The notes beneath the pieces were generated by a model. The model saw only the letters and a list, made by a program, of their open reading frames with translations. It did not search any database and was not told the origin of the DNA. The translations under genes were made by a program, and so were the position numbers. This document shows, piece by piece, positions 44,994 to 54,436 of a stretch of 64,000 bases of DNA. How positions within the stretch are numbered: the stretch's first letter is position 1; each line of letters opens with the position of its first letter. Source of the DNA: Paenibacillus sp. FSL R10-2734 (GTDB taxonomy: Bacteria; Bacillota; Bacilli; Paenibacillales; Paenibacillaceae); assembly GCF_037963865.1 (NCBI RefSeq), contig NZ_CP150170.1, positions 3,968,001 to 4,032,000 of the forward strand. Direction: 5' to 3'.

Positions 44994-46158
44994 TGATGAA
45001 CGGGTGATCCGCGAAGGCATCAAACGTACGATAAGCAGTATATATCCAGATTATTGTGTACATGTTGCTGCGTCAACAGAAGAAGCTGTTAAGATTATGG
45101 AGGAACAGTCCATTCATATCGTCTTAACAGATATTCTTATGCCCGGTATGAATGGCTTGGAGTTCATGAGGATTTCTAAGCGGCGGTATCCTTATGTCAA
45201 ATGGGTCGTCATCTCTGCACATAGTGAGTTTGCTTACGCGCAGGAGGCGGTTCGGCTTGGAGCGAGAGATTATTTACTTAAGCCGATCGGCAAAAGCAAG
45301 CTGCTTGAGATCATCAGTAACTTAGCGCTAGAAATAGAGCAGGATCAAAAGCTCATTAAAAATGAAGATCGGCTAAGATCAAGTCTGAAATTCTTAAGAG
45401 AAGGTGTATTTCAGAGACTCGCATCTGGTTTTAATCTCGGTAATCTAGATATCAGTCAATTAATAGAAGATCATCAATATTTCTATTTGATCTTGCTGCA
45501 AATGGATGCGGGTGATAAAAACGTTCGGATTGAACATTTTATTGTAGAGAATGTATTAACTGAGCTGATAGAGCGGGACGGGAGCGGGTTTGTAGTCAGC
45601 TACGACCGACAGAGTTTACTGGGTTTAATCACCTTAAGGGATGATGCACGGTTTGAATCTTTTCTTGAAGATGGGAAGACATATTTGAAGCAATATTTAA
45701 AAACACCCTTCCAAATGATACATTCCGGACGTAGCTATGATATTAATACTGTTCCTCAGATCGTAACGAGCTTAAGAGAGGTTGTGAATTCGCAAGTACT
45801 GGATTTAGCACCTGCTAAAGGAAGCGGTGAGAAGGCCATCGACATCGCTTTGCAGTATGTGAAGGAACACTATTACGAAGACCTTACTTTGGAAAAGATT
45901 GCTTCCGTTGTATTTCTGAATCCGGTCTACTTCAGTCAATTATTCAAACAGAAAACAGGTCAAGGTTATAAAGAATACGTGACATCCTTACGCTTGGAGC
46001 AAGCGAAGCTGCTACTAGTGAACTCGAAGCTTAAAGTGACAGAAATCGCCGAACGTATTGGTTATCAGGACATGCGACATTTTACACAGATGTTCCGCAA
46101 GCGTTTCCTCTTAACTCCGACGGAGTATCGTCAGCAGCTTAACAACGGTGCATACTGA
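44974..46158 (+). CDS. YesN-type response regulator with AraC output domain
   Basis: A 394-residue regulator: receiver with Asp7/Asp8, phosphoacceptor Asp53 and Lys of LLKPIG; a linker shorter than in the other YesN protein of this window; and a C-terminal AraC domain (last 100 residues; IGYQDMRHFTQMFRKRF). The frame extends 14 codons upstream into the kinase gene, but GGAAGGAG nine bases before the Met at 44974 sets the start, leaving a 20-base overlap with the kinase. Likely activator of the CUT1 importer upstream. Confidence 0.93.
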   Translation: MNILIADDERVIREGIKRTISSIYPDYCVHVAASTEEAVKIMEEQSIHIVLTDILMPGMNGLEFMRISKRRYPYVKWVVISAHSEFAYAQEAVRLGARDYLLKPIGKSKLLEIISNLALEIEQDQKLIKNEDRLRSSLKFLREGVFQRLASGFNLGNLDISQLIEDHQYFYLILLQMDAGDKNVRIEHFIVENVLTELIERDGSGFVVSYDRQSLLGLITLRDDARFESFLEDGKTYLKQYLKTPFQMIHSGRSYDINTVPQIVTSLREVVNSQVLDLAPAKGSGEKAIDIALQYVKEHYYEDLTLEKIASVVFLNPVYFSQLFKQKTGQGYKEYVTSLRLEQAKLLLVNSKLKVTEIAERIGYQDMRHFTQMFRKRFLLTPTEYRQQLNNGAY

Positions 46159-46177
46159 AATGCGCATAGGATAGGCA

Positions 46178-46220
46178 AAAGGATCTCTGCAGCCATAGGT
46201 TGGCTATAGAGATCTTTTTT
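46178..46220 (+). terminator. Terminator after the second YesN gene
   Basis: AAAGGATCTCT pairs with AGAGATCTTTT through an inner AGCC/GGCT stem, followed by six T. Confidence 0.75.
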
Positions 46221-46234
46221 GTGTTGTGTGTAGG

Positions 46235-46552
46235 TCAGTAAGGAGTGTAGCTAGAAGCAGCGTATATAAAAATAATGAAAAATAAAATTAATATGGCGTA
46301 AATTAGCGTGCCAACAATTCCGCATACCAAACCCGCGATGGCTAAGCCTCTACCTTGCTCATACCGAATCCGGATCTCTTTCAGTGATAGGGCAGACAGT
46401 ATAATCGCTACAATCCCAAACAAAAATCCGATATAAGGTACAACAATGGACAGAATTCCTAAAACGAAACCTGCAATTGACTTGCCATTCATTGGTGCTG
46501 GAGGGGGTGGGGGAGGATAATAGCTTTGATTCTCGTTCGGTGGATAACTCAT
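46235..46552 (-). CDS. DUF4190-type small membrane protein
   Basis: A 105-residue protein with a proline/tyrosine-rich N-terminal 25 residues (repeated Pro run) and two hydrophobic helices (about 30-55 and 75-100), the DUF4190 layout. Function unknown. AGGAGGTGAT, a complete anti-Shine-Dalgarno match, overlaps the GTG of a longer frame and sets the Met at 46552 as the start. It lies 24 bases after the GNAT gene upstream. Confidence 0.82.
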   Translation of the reverse strand: MSYPPNENQSYYPPPPPPAPMNGKSIAGFVLGILSIVVPYIGFLFGIVAIILSALSLKEIRIRYEQGRGLAIAGLVCGIVGTLIYAILILFFIIFIYAASSYTPY

Positions 46553-46576
46553 TATAATCACCTCCTATCAAGCGTG

Positions 46577-47326
46577 TTATTGGATATAGTTAATCCAGTG
46601 TTCAAGCTGCACACAATGAACGAGTCCAATGGATTCAGCTAATCTGATCGATACTTGATTTGTTTCAAGCACATGATAGCGTGGAATAAACCCACGTTCT
46701 AACGTTTCTTGTAGGGCTGTTTGGACCACCTTTTTCGCATACCCGTTTCTTTGAAAAGATTCTAAAGTATGTACAGCGCCGATTTCCCAGATGGATTCTT
46801 CATTACGGAACGCTAGGCAGGTACTGACTGGATTGTCGCCTGTGAAGATTGACACGGAAAAAGCACCATTTTGAAAATAATCTTCTATTTCGTCTTTAGT
46901 GTAATGATTAGCAGCCCACAGCGGAATTAATCTGTCATCAACCACATGACTGATAACAACTTCTTCATCCTTCGGAAACATTTGTCCCTCAGTTGTACTG
47001 TATGAGTAGAAACCTCGGACTTTCTCCATTGAAAAATGTGATGACAATGCCTCTTTGTATTTCATGTCTTGCAGTTTAAAAACAAATTTTGCTTGCGGAG
47101 GCAGCAGTTTAAACAGAGCCGGAAATACATCTGGGCTGCTGTAATCCATAAATACGATGTAATCCGCTTGAGGATACACTCTATGATCATATGCGTAGGC
47201 TGAGGCAGGAAGAAGCAATAAAACACCCCATTGATTTCCTTGCTCGACAAGATGAGACTCCATGACTTCGTGGAATGAGGTTAGCATTTTTAATAAACTG
47301 ACATTCTTCAATGGTTCCTTGCGCAA
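46577..47326 (-). CDS. GNAT-family N-acetyltransferase with N-terminal extension
   Basis: A protein of up to 249 residues. The C-terminal 110 residues are a GNAT domain (WEIGAVHTLESFQRNGYAKKVVQTAL, then the Asn/Ser loop before the end). The N-terminal 130 residues are a second, unrecognised alpha/beta region with ADYIVFMDYSSPDVFPALFKLLPP. TTG at 47326 has no clear ribosome binding site; a later start such as 47287 is possible. Confidence 0.8.
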   Translation of the reverse strand: MRKEPLKNVSLLKMLTSFHEVMESHLVEQGNQWGVLLLLPASAYAYDHRVYPQADYIVFMDYSSPDVFPALFKLLPPQAKFVFKLQDMKYKEALSSHFSMEKVRGFYSYSTTEGQMFPKDEEVVISHVVDDRLIPLWAANHYTKDEIEDYFQNGAFSVSIFTGDNPVSTCLAFRNEESIWEIGAVHTLESFQRNGYAKKVVQTALQETLERGFIPRYHVLETNQVSIRLAESIGLVHCVQLEHWINYIQ

Positions 47327-47528
47327 GTCATAATTCGGTCATTCTGGTGCATGTTATTTACTCCCCACTCCGTATATTTCAATATAAATTGTACTTTTGC
47401 AGATCATTATATTTAGGATGATTATTATATCGCAGAAATACGTTAGCTTGACAGTGACTGCTATAATGTATTAGGAAAATAAAGCTTGCTGTTTGATGCA
47501 GCATACGTAATCGGAGGCACAGAATTTC

Positions 47529-48752
47529 ATGACACAATCTATCACACCCGCTGCAGTTCGTGTTGGAGGAGGAATATCTAAGCAATTCATACTCATATTA
47601 GCCATTGCATCTGGATTAAGCGTGGCAAATATGTATTACAATCAGCCCCTTCTGGCCGATATAGGGCGAACATTCCATGCGTCCTCAAACGCAGTAGGAT
47701 ATGTATCAATGCTTACTCAGATCGGCTATGCGCTAGGCATGTTATTCTTTGTTCCGTTAGGTGACATTCGTGAACGGAGGTCACTGATATCAGGACTTCT
47801 TATTGCCGTATCTCTGTCACTGGTTGGTTTCGCTACAGCTCAAAACCTAGTTTGGATGTATATCGCTAGCTTTGCCGTTGGCATAACTACAGTAGTGCCG
47901 CAGGTCATTATCCCTCTCTCGGCGGAGCTCGCTTTGCCAGAAGAACGGGGCAAGGTTATTGGAACAGTAATGAGTGGATTGTTTTTTGGTATTTTACTGG
48001 CAAGAACCATATCCGGAATTTTAGGAGATATATTCGGCTGGAGAGCCATGTACTGGATTGCCGCAGTTATAATGCTATTGTTATCTCTTATTCTTTATCG
48101 GCTAATACCGGCGACGAAGCCAGAAAATAATTCTTCCTACACGGATCTGCTGAAATCTATGGGTAACTTGATTCGTAAATATTCGACGCTTCGTGAAGCA
48201 TCGCTGATTGGGGCTTGCATGTTTGGTGGCTTCAGTGTGTTCTGGACTTCACTGGCTTTCTTTTTAGAAGGAGAACCTTACCACTATAGTAGCTCTATCA
48301 CTGGATTGTTTGGACTTATTGGTGTAGCGGGTGCTGCTGGAGCTCCTTTTATTGGGAGATTAGCAGACAGGATCGCACCTAAGAAGATTGTAGGTATATT
48401 GCTGGTACTGACATTGATTGCTTATGGATTCTTTGGATTAGCCGGATTTACAATATGGAGCTTGATTGCCGGAGTTATTATTCTGGATCTTGGTGTACAA
48501 GGGTCGCAGGTTAGTAACCAAACGCGGATCTATGCGCTTGAGCCGGCGGCACGCAGTCGTATCAATACTGTTTTTATGGTTAGCACTTTTACTGGTGGAG
48601 CGATTGGATCAACACTGGGAAGCTTTGCTTGGCAGCATTGGGGCTGGAGTGGCGTCTGCCTGATGGGCGGAATGCTAATTGTAGCTGCTATATGCATATG
48701 GTTAGTATATAGAGTTATTGAGAAGAAGGCATTATCTCCAGGAGGTGCATGA
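47529..48752 (+). CDS. MFS transporter (drug/metabolite exporter type)
   Basis: A 407-residue major-facilitator protein with twelve hydrophobic segments; opening IASGLSVANMYYNQPLLADIG and the loop 2-3 motif PLGDIRERRSL of the YbcL/Bcr-like exporters. Substrate unknown. Its stop overlaps the ATG of the GrpB-like gene by four bases. Confidence 0.88.
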   Translation: MTQSITPAAVRVGGGISKQFILILAIASGLSVANMYYNQPLLADIGRTFHASSNAVGYVSMLTQIGYALGMLFFVPLGDIRERRSLISGLLIAVSLSLVGFATAQNLVWMYIASFAVGITTVVPQVIIPLSAELALPEERGKVIGTVMSGLFFGILLARTISGILGDIFGWRAMYWIAAVIMLLLSLILYRLIPATKPENNSSYTDLLKSMGNLIRKYSTLREASLIGACMFGGFSVFWTSLAFFLEGEPYHYSSSITGLFGLIGVAGAAGAPFIGRLADRIAPKKIVGILLVLTLIAYGFFGLAGFTIWSLIAGVIILDLGVQGSQVSNQTRIYALEPAARSRINTVFMVSTFTGGAIGSTLGSFAWQHWGWSGVCLMGGMLIVAAICIWLVYRVIEKKALSPGGA

Positions 48753-49273
48753 TCATCGCTGAAAAGACGAAAGTCGTAGAAGTTGTCCCGTATGACCCAG
48801 AGTGGAAGGTAGCATTCAATAGAATAAAAGAACATTTGTTCTCATGCGTCGGAAATCTCATTATTGAGATAGAGCATGTGGGCAGTACTTCCATTGAAGG
48901 GCTAGCGGCTAAACCTATTATAGACCTTGATCTTGTAATGGATAGCTACGAAATACTCCCACAAATCATAGAACGTTTACAGCAGCATGGATATGAACAC
49001 CAAGGGAACTTGGGAATAGAAGGCAGAGAAGCCTTCCAAAGACGTCACGCGGACGAATTTATGAAATATCATCTGTATGTATGCCCTAAGGATGGAAAAG
49101 GATACTTGGAGCATATCGCATTTCGAGACTATCTTCGTTCGAATGTGACAGCGCGCCAAGCATATGCAGAGGTCAAACAGCGTCTGGCGGAGCAATACCG
49201 CTATGATATTGATGCTTACTGTGAAGGAAAGACAGCGTTTGTCACCTCAATTTTATCCAAAGCTATGAAATAA
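48749..49273 (+). CDS. GrpB-family protein
   Basis: A 174-residue nucleotidyltransferase-fold protein of the GrpB/UPF0157 family: VVPYDPEWKVAF at the start, the EHVGSTSIEGLAAKPIIDLDLV block near residue 40 with two of the aspartates of the fold, and FRDYLRSN near residue 130. Often linked to CoaE or acetyltransferases but not biochemically assigned. GGAGG lies only four bases before the ATG, and the start overlaps the MFS stop. Confidence 0.9.
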   Translation: MIIAEKTKVVEVVPYDPEWKVAFNRIKEHLFSCVGNLIIEIEHVGSTSIEGLAAKPIIDLDLVMDSYEILPQIIERLQQHGYEHQGNLGIEGREAFQRRHADEFMKYHLYVCPKDGKGYLEHIAFRDYLRSNVTARQAYAEVKQRLAEQYRYDIDAYCEGKTAFVTSILSKAMK

Positions 49274-49284
49274 CCTATAAGTAA

Positions 49285-50148
49285 TCATGTGCCAGAGCGA
49301 AGATGATTTCGATATTCACTAGGGGACATCCCGCTCCACTTACGGAACTGCTTGGAGAAGTATAACGCGTCATTGAAACCGACCGAAGAGGATACCTGGT
49401 CGATGGTGAGCGTTCCTCCAAGCAGTTCCTTTGCTTTATCCATGCGAACCTTCAACAAATATTGCTTGGGTGACATCCCGATCTTTTGTTTAAAGGCTTT
49501 AGAAAGATGCGCCCTATGATAACCAAGAGAGGATGCCATATGGTCAATACTGATCTGCTGATGAAATTGGAGAGAGATCCAGCGGATCGCTTGATTGATC
49601 TGGCGGTCGATAACATCCGGTAATTGTGCGGATTTTGGAGTATGCGAACCTATGTTCGCTAGTCCGAATTTGTGCACTAGAAGTCGCAACCACCCAGCAG
49701 CCTCCAAACTTTCCAACTTTGGATAAGCAGACTGCTGAAAGGAAAAACGAATATGTTCATACAAGTTATGTATCTCTATAAGGTTATCTAAGTGTATTAA
49801 CGGCTTGTCCGGTGTAATCCCCACTTCTTTAAATAGCTGTTGAACGGTTTCCCCTTGCAAAGCCACCCACACATAAGTCCAAGGCTGTTCCAGGTCTGCC
49901 TGATAGCTGAATAACGCTCCCGGGAAAATAACAAAGGTATCTCCTGTACCGCATACCTGAGAGTTACTCCCACTCTGAAACACACCCTTTCCATCCATTA
50001 CGGTATGTATAAGGTAGTAATCGTGAACAGAAGGCCCCATCTTATGTCCAGGGACTGGTTTGCCTTCACCGCTGAACAATACAGTCAGGTCGGGTTCATC
50101 TGGAGCAAGATTAAAGCCTGCTGAGAAATGATAATGCTCTGAAGCCAT
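49285..50148 (-). CDS. AraC-family transcriptional regulator, probable melA activator
   Basis: A 287-residue regulator with an N-terminal cupin-like sugar-sensing domain (about 20-150) and a C-terminal AraC domain (about 190-285; VGFNDALYFSKQFRKWSGMSPSEYR). Relatives are MsmR/RafR activators. AGGAGG stands ten bases before the ATG. It is divergent from the GH4 alpha-galactosidase, so it probably activates that gene in response to melibiose or raffinose; this is inference. The 253-base divergent region showed no convincing operator to me. Confidence 0.9.
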   Translation of the reverse strand: MASEHYHFSAGFNLAPDEPDLTVLFSGEGKPVPGHKMGPSVHDYYLIHTVMDGKGVFQSGSNSQVCGTGDTFVIFPGALFSYQADLEQPWTYVWVALQGETVQQLFKEVGITPDKPLIHLDNLIEIHNLYEHIRFSFQQSAYPKLESLEAAGWLRLLVHKFGLANIGSHTPKSAQLPDVIDRQINQAIRWISLQFHQQISIDHMASSLGYHRAHLSKAFKQKIGMSPKQYLLKVRMDKAKELLGGTLTIDQVSSSVGFNDALYFSKQFRKWSGMSPSEYRNHLRSGT

Positions 50149-50401
50149 TTGCTTCTGACCTCCTATACGTGATTTGAATTACAAATAGATTAAAGGATGA
50201 ACCATTTAAATGCAACAAACATCCATATATGAATTGTATTTCTCCATACTCATTGTGACCGCTCTCATTTATAGTAATAGTGAAGAGAACAGACGGATAC
50301 CCTGTTATATCCCAGTGTTTAAAAGGGGAATTCATCGAGTTTTCTAAGTGGATAACGATGTTGAGTCCGTAGAGCTCACTACTTAAGGAGGATTATTTCA
50401 C

Positions 50402-51700
50402 ATGTCTAAAATTACATTTATCGGAGCGGGTAGTACTGTATTTGCAAAGAACGTTTTAGGAGATTGCATGAGAACTCCAGCCCTGCAAGGCTTTGAGCTT
50501 GCCCTATATGATATTGATCTTCAGCGCCTAAAAGATTCCGAAAATATGCTGAGTAATATAAAAGCAAGTAGTGGCAGTACTTGTATCGTGAAATCCTATA
50601 CGGATCGCAAGGAAGCTTTGCGCGGAGCTAAATATGTTATTAATGCGATTCAGGTTGGGGGTTACGATCCTTGTACCATTACAGACTTTGAAATTCCGAA
50701 GAAATATGGCTTGCGTCAGACGATTGCGGACACAGTTGGTATAGGTGGTATCTTCCGCAACCTGCGTACCATTCCTATCATGCTGGATTTTTCTGCAGAT
50801 GTGAGAGAGGTTTGTCCAGATGCACTCTTCATGAACTACACGAACCCTATGGCAGTTCTGACCAATGTGATGAACACTTATGGTGGTGTGAAAACCGTTG
50901 GATTATGTCATAGTGTACAGCATTGTATTCCAGGCATGTTCGAGCATCTTGGAATGGATCAAACAGGAGTACAGGCTAAGATAGCCGGGATTAACCATAT
51001 GGCTTGGCTGCTCGAGGTTACAAAGGACGGAGAGGACTTGTATCCGGAAATTAAACGCCGCGCCGCTGAGAAGCAGAAAGAACATCACGGTGATATGGTT
51101 CGTTATGAAATGATGCTTAAATTTGGTTACTACATTACCGAGTCTTCGGAACATAACGCAGAGTATCATCCTTATTTTATCAAACGTAATTATCCAGAGC
51201 TTATTGAACGTTTCCAAATCCCATTAGATGAGTATCCGCGCCGCTGTGTAGATCAAATTGAACGCTGGCAGCAAATGCGTGAAGAATTAGTAAATAACAA
51301 AGAGCTTGTACATGAACGTTCGCACGAATATGCGTCCTACATCATGGAAGCCATCGAAACGAACGTGCCTTTTAAAATTGGTGGTAATGTTATGAATACA
51401 GGACTTATTACCAATCTGCCAAAAGAAGCCTGCGTAGAAGTTCCGTGCCTTGTAGACAGCAGTGGTGTCACTCCAACCTATGTGGGAGATCTACCTCCGC
51501 AGTGCGCCGCACTGAATCGTACAAACATTAATACACAGTTGCTCACCATTGAAGCAGCGATTACGCATAAGAAGGAGCATATCTATCACGCAGCTATGCT
51601 CGATCCACACACAGCTGCTGAGCTGTCACTGGATGATATCACTAGCATGTGTGACGAGCTGATCGCAGCGCATGGGGATTGGTTGCCAGCGTATAAATAA
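50402..51700 (+). CDS. melA: GH4 alpha-galactosidase
   Basis: A 432-residue NAD- and divalent-metal-dependent glycosidase of family GH4, hydrolysing alpha-galactosides in the cytoplasm. The Rossmann opening is ITFIGAGSTVFAKN; NYTNPM, the metal-binding Cys-His pair in GLCHSVQH, and GINHMAWLL follow in order. AAGGAGG precedes the ATG. It is divergent from an AraC regulator; no dedicated melibiose importer is adjacent. Confidence 0.93.
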   Translation: MSKITFIGAGSTVFAKNVLGDCMRTPALQGFELALYDIDLQRLKDSENMLSNIKASSGSTCIVKSYTDRKEALRGAKYVINAIQVGGYDPCTITDFEIPKKYGLRQTIADTVGIGGIFRNLRTIPIMLDFSADVREVCPDALFMNYTNPMAVLTNVMNTYGGVKTVGLCHSVQHCIPGMFEHLGMDQTGVQAKIAGINHMAWLLEVTKDGEDLYPEIKRRAAEKQKEHHGDMVRYEMMLKFGYYITESSEHNAEYHPYFIKRNYPELIERFQIPLDEYPRRCVDQIERWQQMREELVNNKELVHERSHEYASYIMEAIETNVPFKIGGNVMNTGLITNLPKEACVEVPCLVDSSGVTPTYVGDLPPQCAALNRTNINTQLLTIEAAITHKKEHIYHAAMLDPHTAAELSLDDITSMCDELIAAHGDWLPAYK

Positions 51701-51730
51701 CTTGAGGGAAATAAATATATAGTACTTAGA

Positions 51731-51755
51731 AAGCCTGAGAAATCAGGCTTTTTTT
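51731..51755 (+). terminator. Terminator after melA
   Basis: AAGCCTGA/TCAGGCTT stem, GAAA loop, seven T. Confidence 0.9.
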
Positions 51756-51829
51756 GCTTATCCGTCTAGGACAACTGGTGTACATCGGCATACAATTATA
51801 TGGACACCTAAATGCGGAGGTGAAGCGTG

Positions 51830-52510
51830 ATGATCATTGAGAATTATACCTTAGCATCGTCCACATCGCATGCCACCCCTTATTATGTGATCAGAGGTGA
51901 GCTCCCTGGTCCTGTGTTTATGGTGGTGTCCGGCATACATGGGAATGAAACGGCAAGCATACGTGCCGCGCAAAACATCGTGAATCGCTTGAGACAAGGA
52001 GAACAATATATTCACCGAGGTACTCTTATTATTGTTCCCCTCATGAATCAAAAAGCTTATCGAAAACGTATTCGAGGCGTGCCAGATTTGAATCGAACGT
52101 TTCCACGCACTCGGAATGCAGCTGCAAAACATCCAGTATCCGTAGCCTTGCTTCAATTAGTACGGCGATATCGGCCGACTTGGTATCTTGACCTCCATGA
52201 AGCGAATGGCCTATCTCAAAGAAATCCTAAGCGGCTCGGTCAGACGATTATCATAAAGCCGGGGAGCCGGGGTACGACTACAGCAAGACGCATCATAAAT
52301 GGCATTAACGGTTCGATCACTAATTCAGCCCATCATTTTAACATCCGTTTCCGCGAGCGTCCGGGTTCGTCACGTGCAGCTGTCTCCCGTATATTAGGAG
52401 CGAAAGCTTTTACTGTGGAAACTTGTTGGAGTCTTGATCGTGAGCTACGTATTCGCTACCAGATAGACATTGTTAACCGTTTTTTAAGAAGTGCTGGGTT
52501 GACGTGGTGA
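51830..52510 (+). CDS. Succinylglutamate desuccinylase/aspartoacylase-like M14 protein
   Basis: A 226-residue protein of the M14/AstE-AspA zinc carboxypeptidase fold. Expected zinc ligands are HGNE near residue 39 and DLHE near residue 128; the late VETC lacks the classical catalytic context, and the C-terminus is basic. The exact substrate is unknown. GTG 51827 or ATG 51830 follow GGAGG. Single-gene unit between two terminators. Confidence 0.82.
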   Translation: MIIENYTLASSTSHATPYYVIRGELPGPVFMVVSGIHGNETASIRAAQNIVNRLRQGEQYIHRGTLIIVPLMNQKAYRKRIRGVPDLNRTFPRTRNAAAKHPVSVALLQLVRRYRPTWYLDLHEANGLSQRNPKRLGQTIIIKPGSRGTTTARRIINGINGSITNSAHHFNIRFRERPGSSRAAVSRILGAKAFTVETCWSLDRELRIRYQIDIVNRFLRSAGLTW

Positions 52511-52516
52511 TGTTAT

Positions 52517-52556
52517 GCAAACTGACCCTGAGTTCGTGGGAGTCAGTTTGCTTTTT
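52517..52556 (+). terminator. Terminator after the M14-like gene
   Basis: Perfect ten-pair stem GCAAACTGAC/GTCAGTTTGC followed by T run. Confidence 0.9.
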
Positions 52557-52754
52557 ATAAATGAGTAATGTCATTTAATGGAATCAAATATTCGAGAAAA
52601 ATGGCCTTTTTAGCCCAAGGGAACATTTGTTCGATTTTAAAAAAGTTTTTTAAAGAGGGAAGAGCTGATCTTCTAATAATTTGAGATTTGGGTTAGATTC
52701 GTTTACCATTGTCACATACAGGATTAAATTCAGTAGGGGAAAGGTATACAACCA

Positions 52755-53852
52755 ATGCCTAAAATGATTTATAGTTTTCGTACAAAAATGATTATGCTGC
52801 TGATGGCCAGTATGCTAGTATCCGGTGGGATAACCTTTTTAATCTACAAAGCGCTCCAGCATTATTATCACTCTGAGGTGAAATTTGAGAACCCACTAAC
52901 CAAAATTCGCTATGTAATAAGAGATATTGGAGATGTGAATACATTTTTAATTATCTTTGTACCACTTGCCATTCTATTCTTCTTCTTATTTACTAAACCG
53001 TATGCAAAATACTTCAAGGAAATTTCAAAGGGGATTCATCAGCTAGCTTCAGGTGATTTCTCAGAACGCGTGAATATACCCTCGAAAGATGAATTTGGGA
53101 TTATTGGACAAGATCTTAATCTAGCCATTGAGAATTTGCAAGAAGCTATTGAGCGGGGAGACATTGCCGAGAGCAGTAAAGATCAACTCGTGTTGAATCT
53201 GGCACATGATCTGCGAACACCACTAACCTCGGTTATAGGCTATTTGGATCTTATTTTAAAGGACGATGGATTAACTCCTGAACAAAAGAAACATTACACG
53301 ACGATTGCTTATACCAAATCTCAGCGTTTGGAAAAATTGATCGATGAACTGTTTGAAATTACAAGAATGAACTATGGCAAGCTTAAACTCGAGAAGACCT
53401 CTATTGATCTGAGCGAGCTTCTCTTACAATTAAATGAAGAATTATATCCAGTCTTTGAGAAAAATGGTCTAACCTCCAGATTGGATATGACACAATCTTT
53501 GAAGATATACGGCGACGGGGAATTGTTAGCACGTGTATTTGAGAACCTTCTTACGAATGCGGCTCGATACGGAAACGACGGTCAATATATTGATATTCAT
53601 GGTTACTTGGTCGCTAACGAGGTAGTCGTTGAAGTGATCAACTATGGAAATTGTATTGAACCGGAAGAGCTGCCACGTATTTTTGATATGTTTTACACAG
53701 GGGATCGTGCACGAACGAATCCAACAGGAAGTACGGGTCTTGGCTTGTTTATTACTAAAAATATAGTAGAGCAGCATGATGGAACTGTATCTGTACATAG
53801 CAATGTGGTCCGGACTCTCTTTGAAGTGCGGCTCCCGCATAACAGTATATGA
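52755..53852 (+). CDS. VanS-like orphan sensor histidine kinase
   Basis: A 365-residue kinase with two transmembrane segments (about 12-30 and 58-78) around a short extracellular loop of about 27 residues, then HAMP, the H-box NLAHDLRTPLTS with His151, and an HATPase domain ending in GLGLFITKNIVEQH. It resembles VanS/YkoH-type kinases, but no response regulator gene is adjacent on either side, so its partner must be encoded elsewhere. The upstream 198 bases contain no gene. Confidence 0.9.
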   Translation: MPKMIYSFRTKMIMLLMASMLVSGGITFLIYKALQHYYHSEVKFENPLTKIRYVIRDIGDVNTFLIIFVPLAILFFFLFTKPYAKYFKEISKGIHQLASGDFSERVNIPSKDEFGIIGQDLNLAIENLQEAIERGDIAESSKDQLVLNLAHDLRTPLTSVIGYLDLILKDDGLTPEQKKHYTTIAYTKSQRLEKLIDELFEITRMNYGKLKLEKTSIDLSELLLQLNEELYPVFEKNGLTSRLDMTQSLKIYGDGELLARVFENLLTNAARYGNDGQYIDIHGYLVANEVVVEVINYGNCIEPEELPRIFDMFYTGDRARTNPTGSTGLGLFITKNIVEQHDGTVSVHSNVVRTLFEVRLPHNSI

Positions 53853-53926
53853 GGACAAAATTTATACCATGAAGTGCCATACTGGAGAGGATTCATTGGT
53901 GGGGATTATTAAAGAGCGTCTACCCT

Positions 53927-53966
53927 TTGAAATCCTCTTTAAAACATGATATAATTAGCTTGCTAA
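53927..53966 (+). promoter_or_regulatory. Sigma-A promoter and SlyA-type operator of the MarR gene
   Basis: TTGAAA (53927-53932), 17 bases, then TATAAT (53950-53955), both close to consensus. TTAGCTTGCTAA (53955-53966) overlaps the end of the -10 and is the complement of the SlyA consensus TTAGCAAGCTAA. It lies inside the longer open frame, so that frame's start is not the gene start. Confidence 0.8.
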
Positions 53967-53998
53967 GTAATTTATTTAGCGGTTCGGGGGAACAAGCT

Positions 53999-54415
53999 GT
54001 GATTGAAGATGAAATAAGAGAACTACTTGATAAAATTTCAGCGGAAATGCGTAGAGATTATGCAGAGCTGTTGAGGGAATTAAATCTTCATGTTGGCCAA
54101 GAACAGTTATTATGCCGGTTATGGAGATCAGATGGAATGACACAGATACAGTTAAGCGAGAGTCTGAACTGTGAGCCTCCCACAATCACGAATATGGTAA
54201 AATCACTTGAGAATCATGGGTTTGTTGTTCGAAAAAGAGACTCCGAAGATGGCAGAGTAAGCCGTGTATACCTAACTCTAGCTGGACGAAATCTTTGCGA
54301 ACCTGTGGAACGTATTTGGAATAAGCAGCTGGATAAATTATTGACAGGCATTCTACCCGAAGAACGTTTATTATTAAGAAGGCTTATGAAACAGATGGCT
54401 GATAATCTATCTTGA
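53999..54415 (+). CDS. MarR/SlyA-family transcriptional regulator
   Basis: A 138-residue winged-helix regulator: helix-turn-helix near residues 54-78 (MTQIQLSESLNCEPPTITNMVKSLE), the wing VRKRDSEDGRVSRVYLT and dimerisation helices at both ends. The frame can begin at TTG 53927, but that TTG is the -35 box of a near-consensus promoter, so translation must start later; GTG 53999 behind GGGGGA gives the usual MarR length. A SlyA-type palindrome overlaps the promoter and an identical one lies before the next gene, indicating autoregulation and control of the DUF896 gene. Confidence 0.88.
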   Translation: MIEDEIRELLDKISAEMRRDYAELLRELNLHVGQEQLLCRLWRSDGMTQIQLSESLNCEPPTITNMVKSLENHGFVVRKRDSEDGRVSRVYLTLAGRNLCEPVERIWNKQLDKLLTGILPEERLLLRRLMKQMADNLS

Positions 54416-54436
54416 GTCTGTAATGACCCTTATCCA

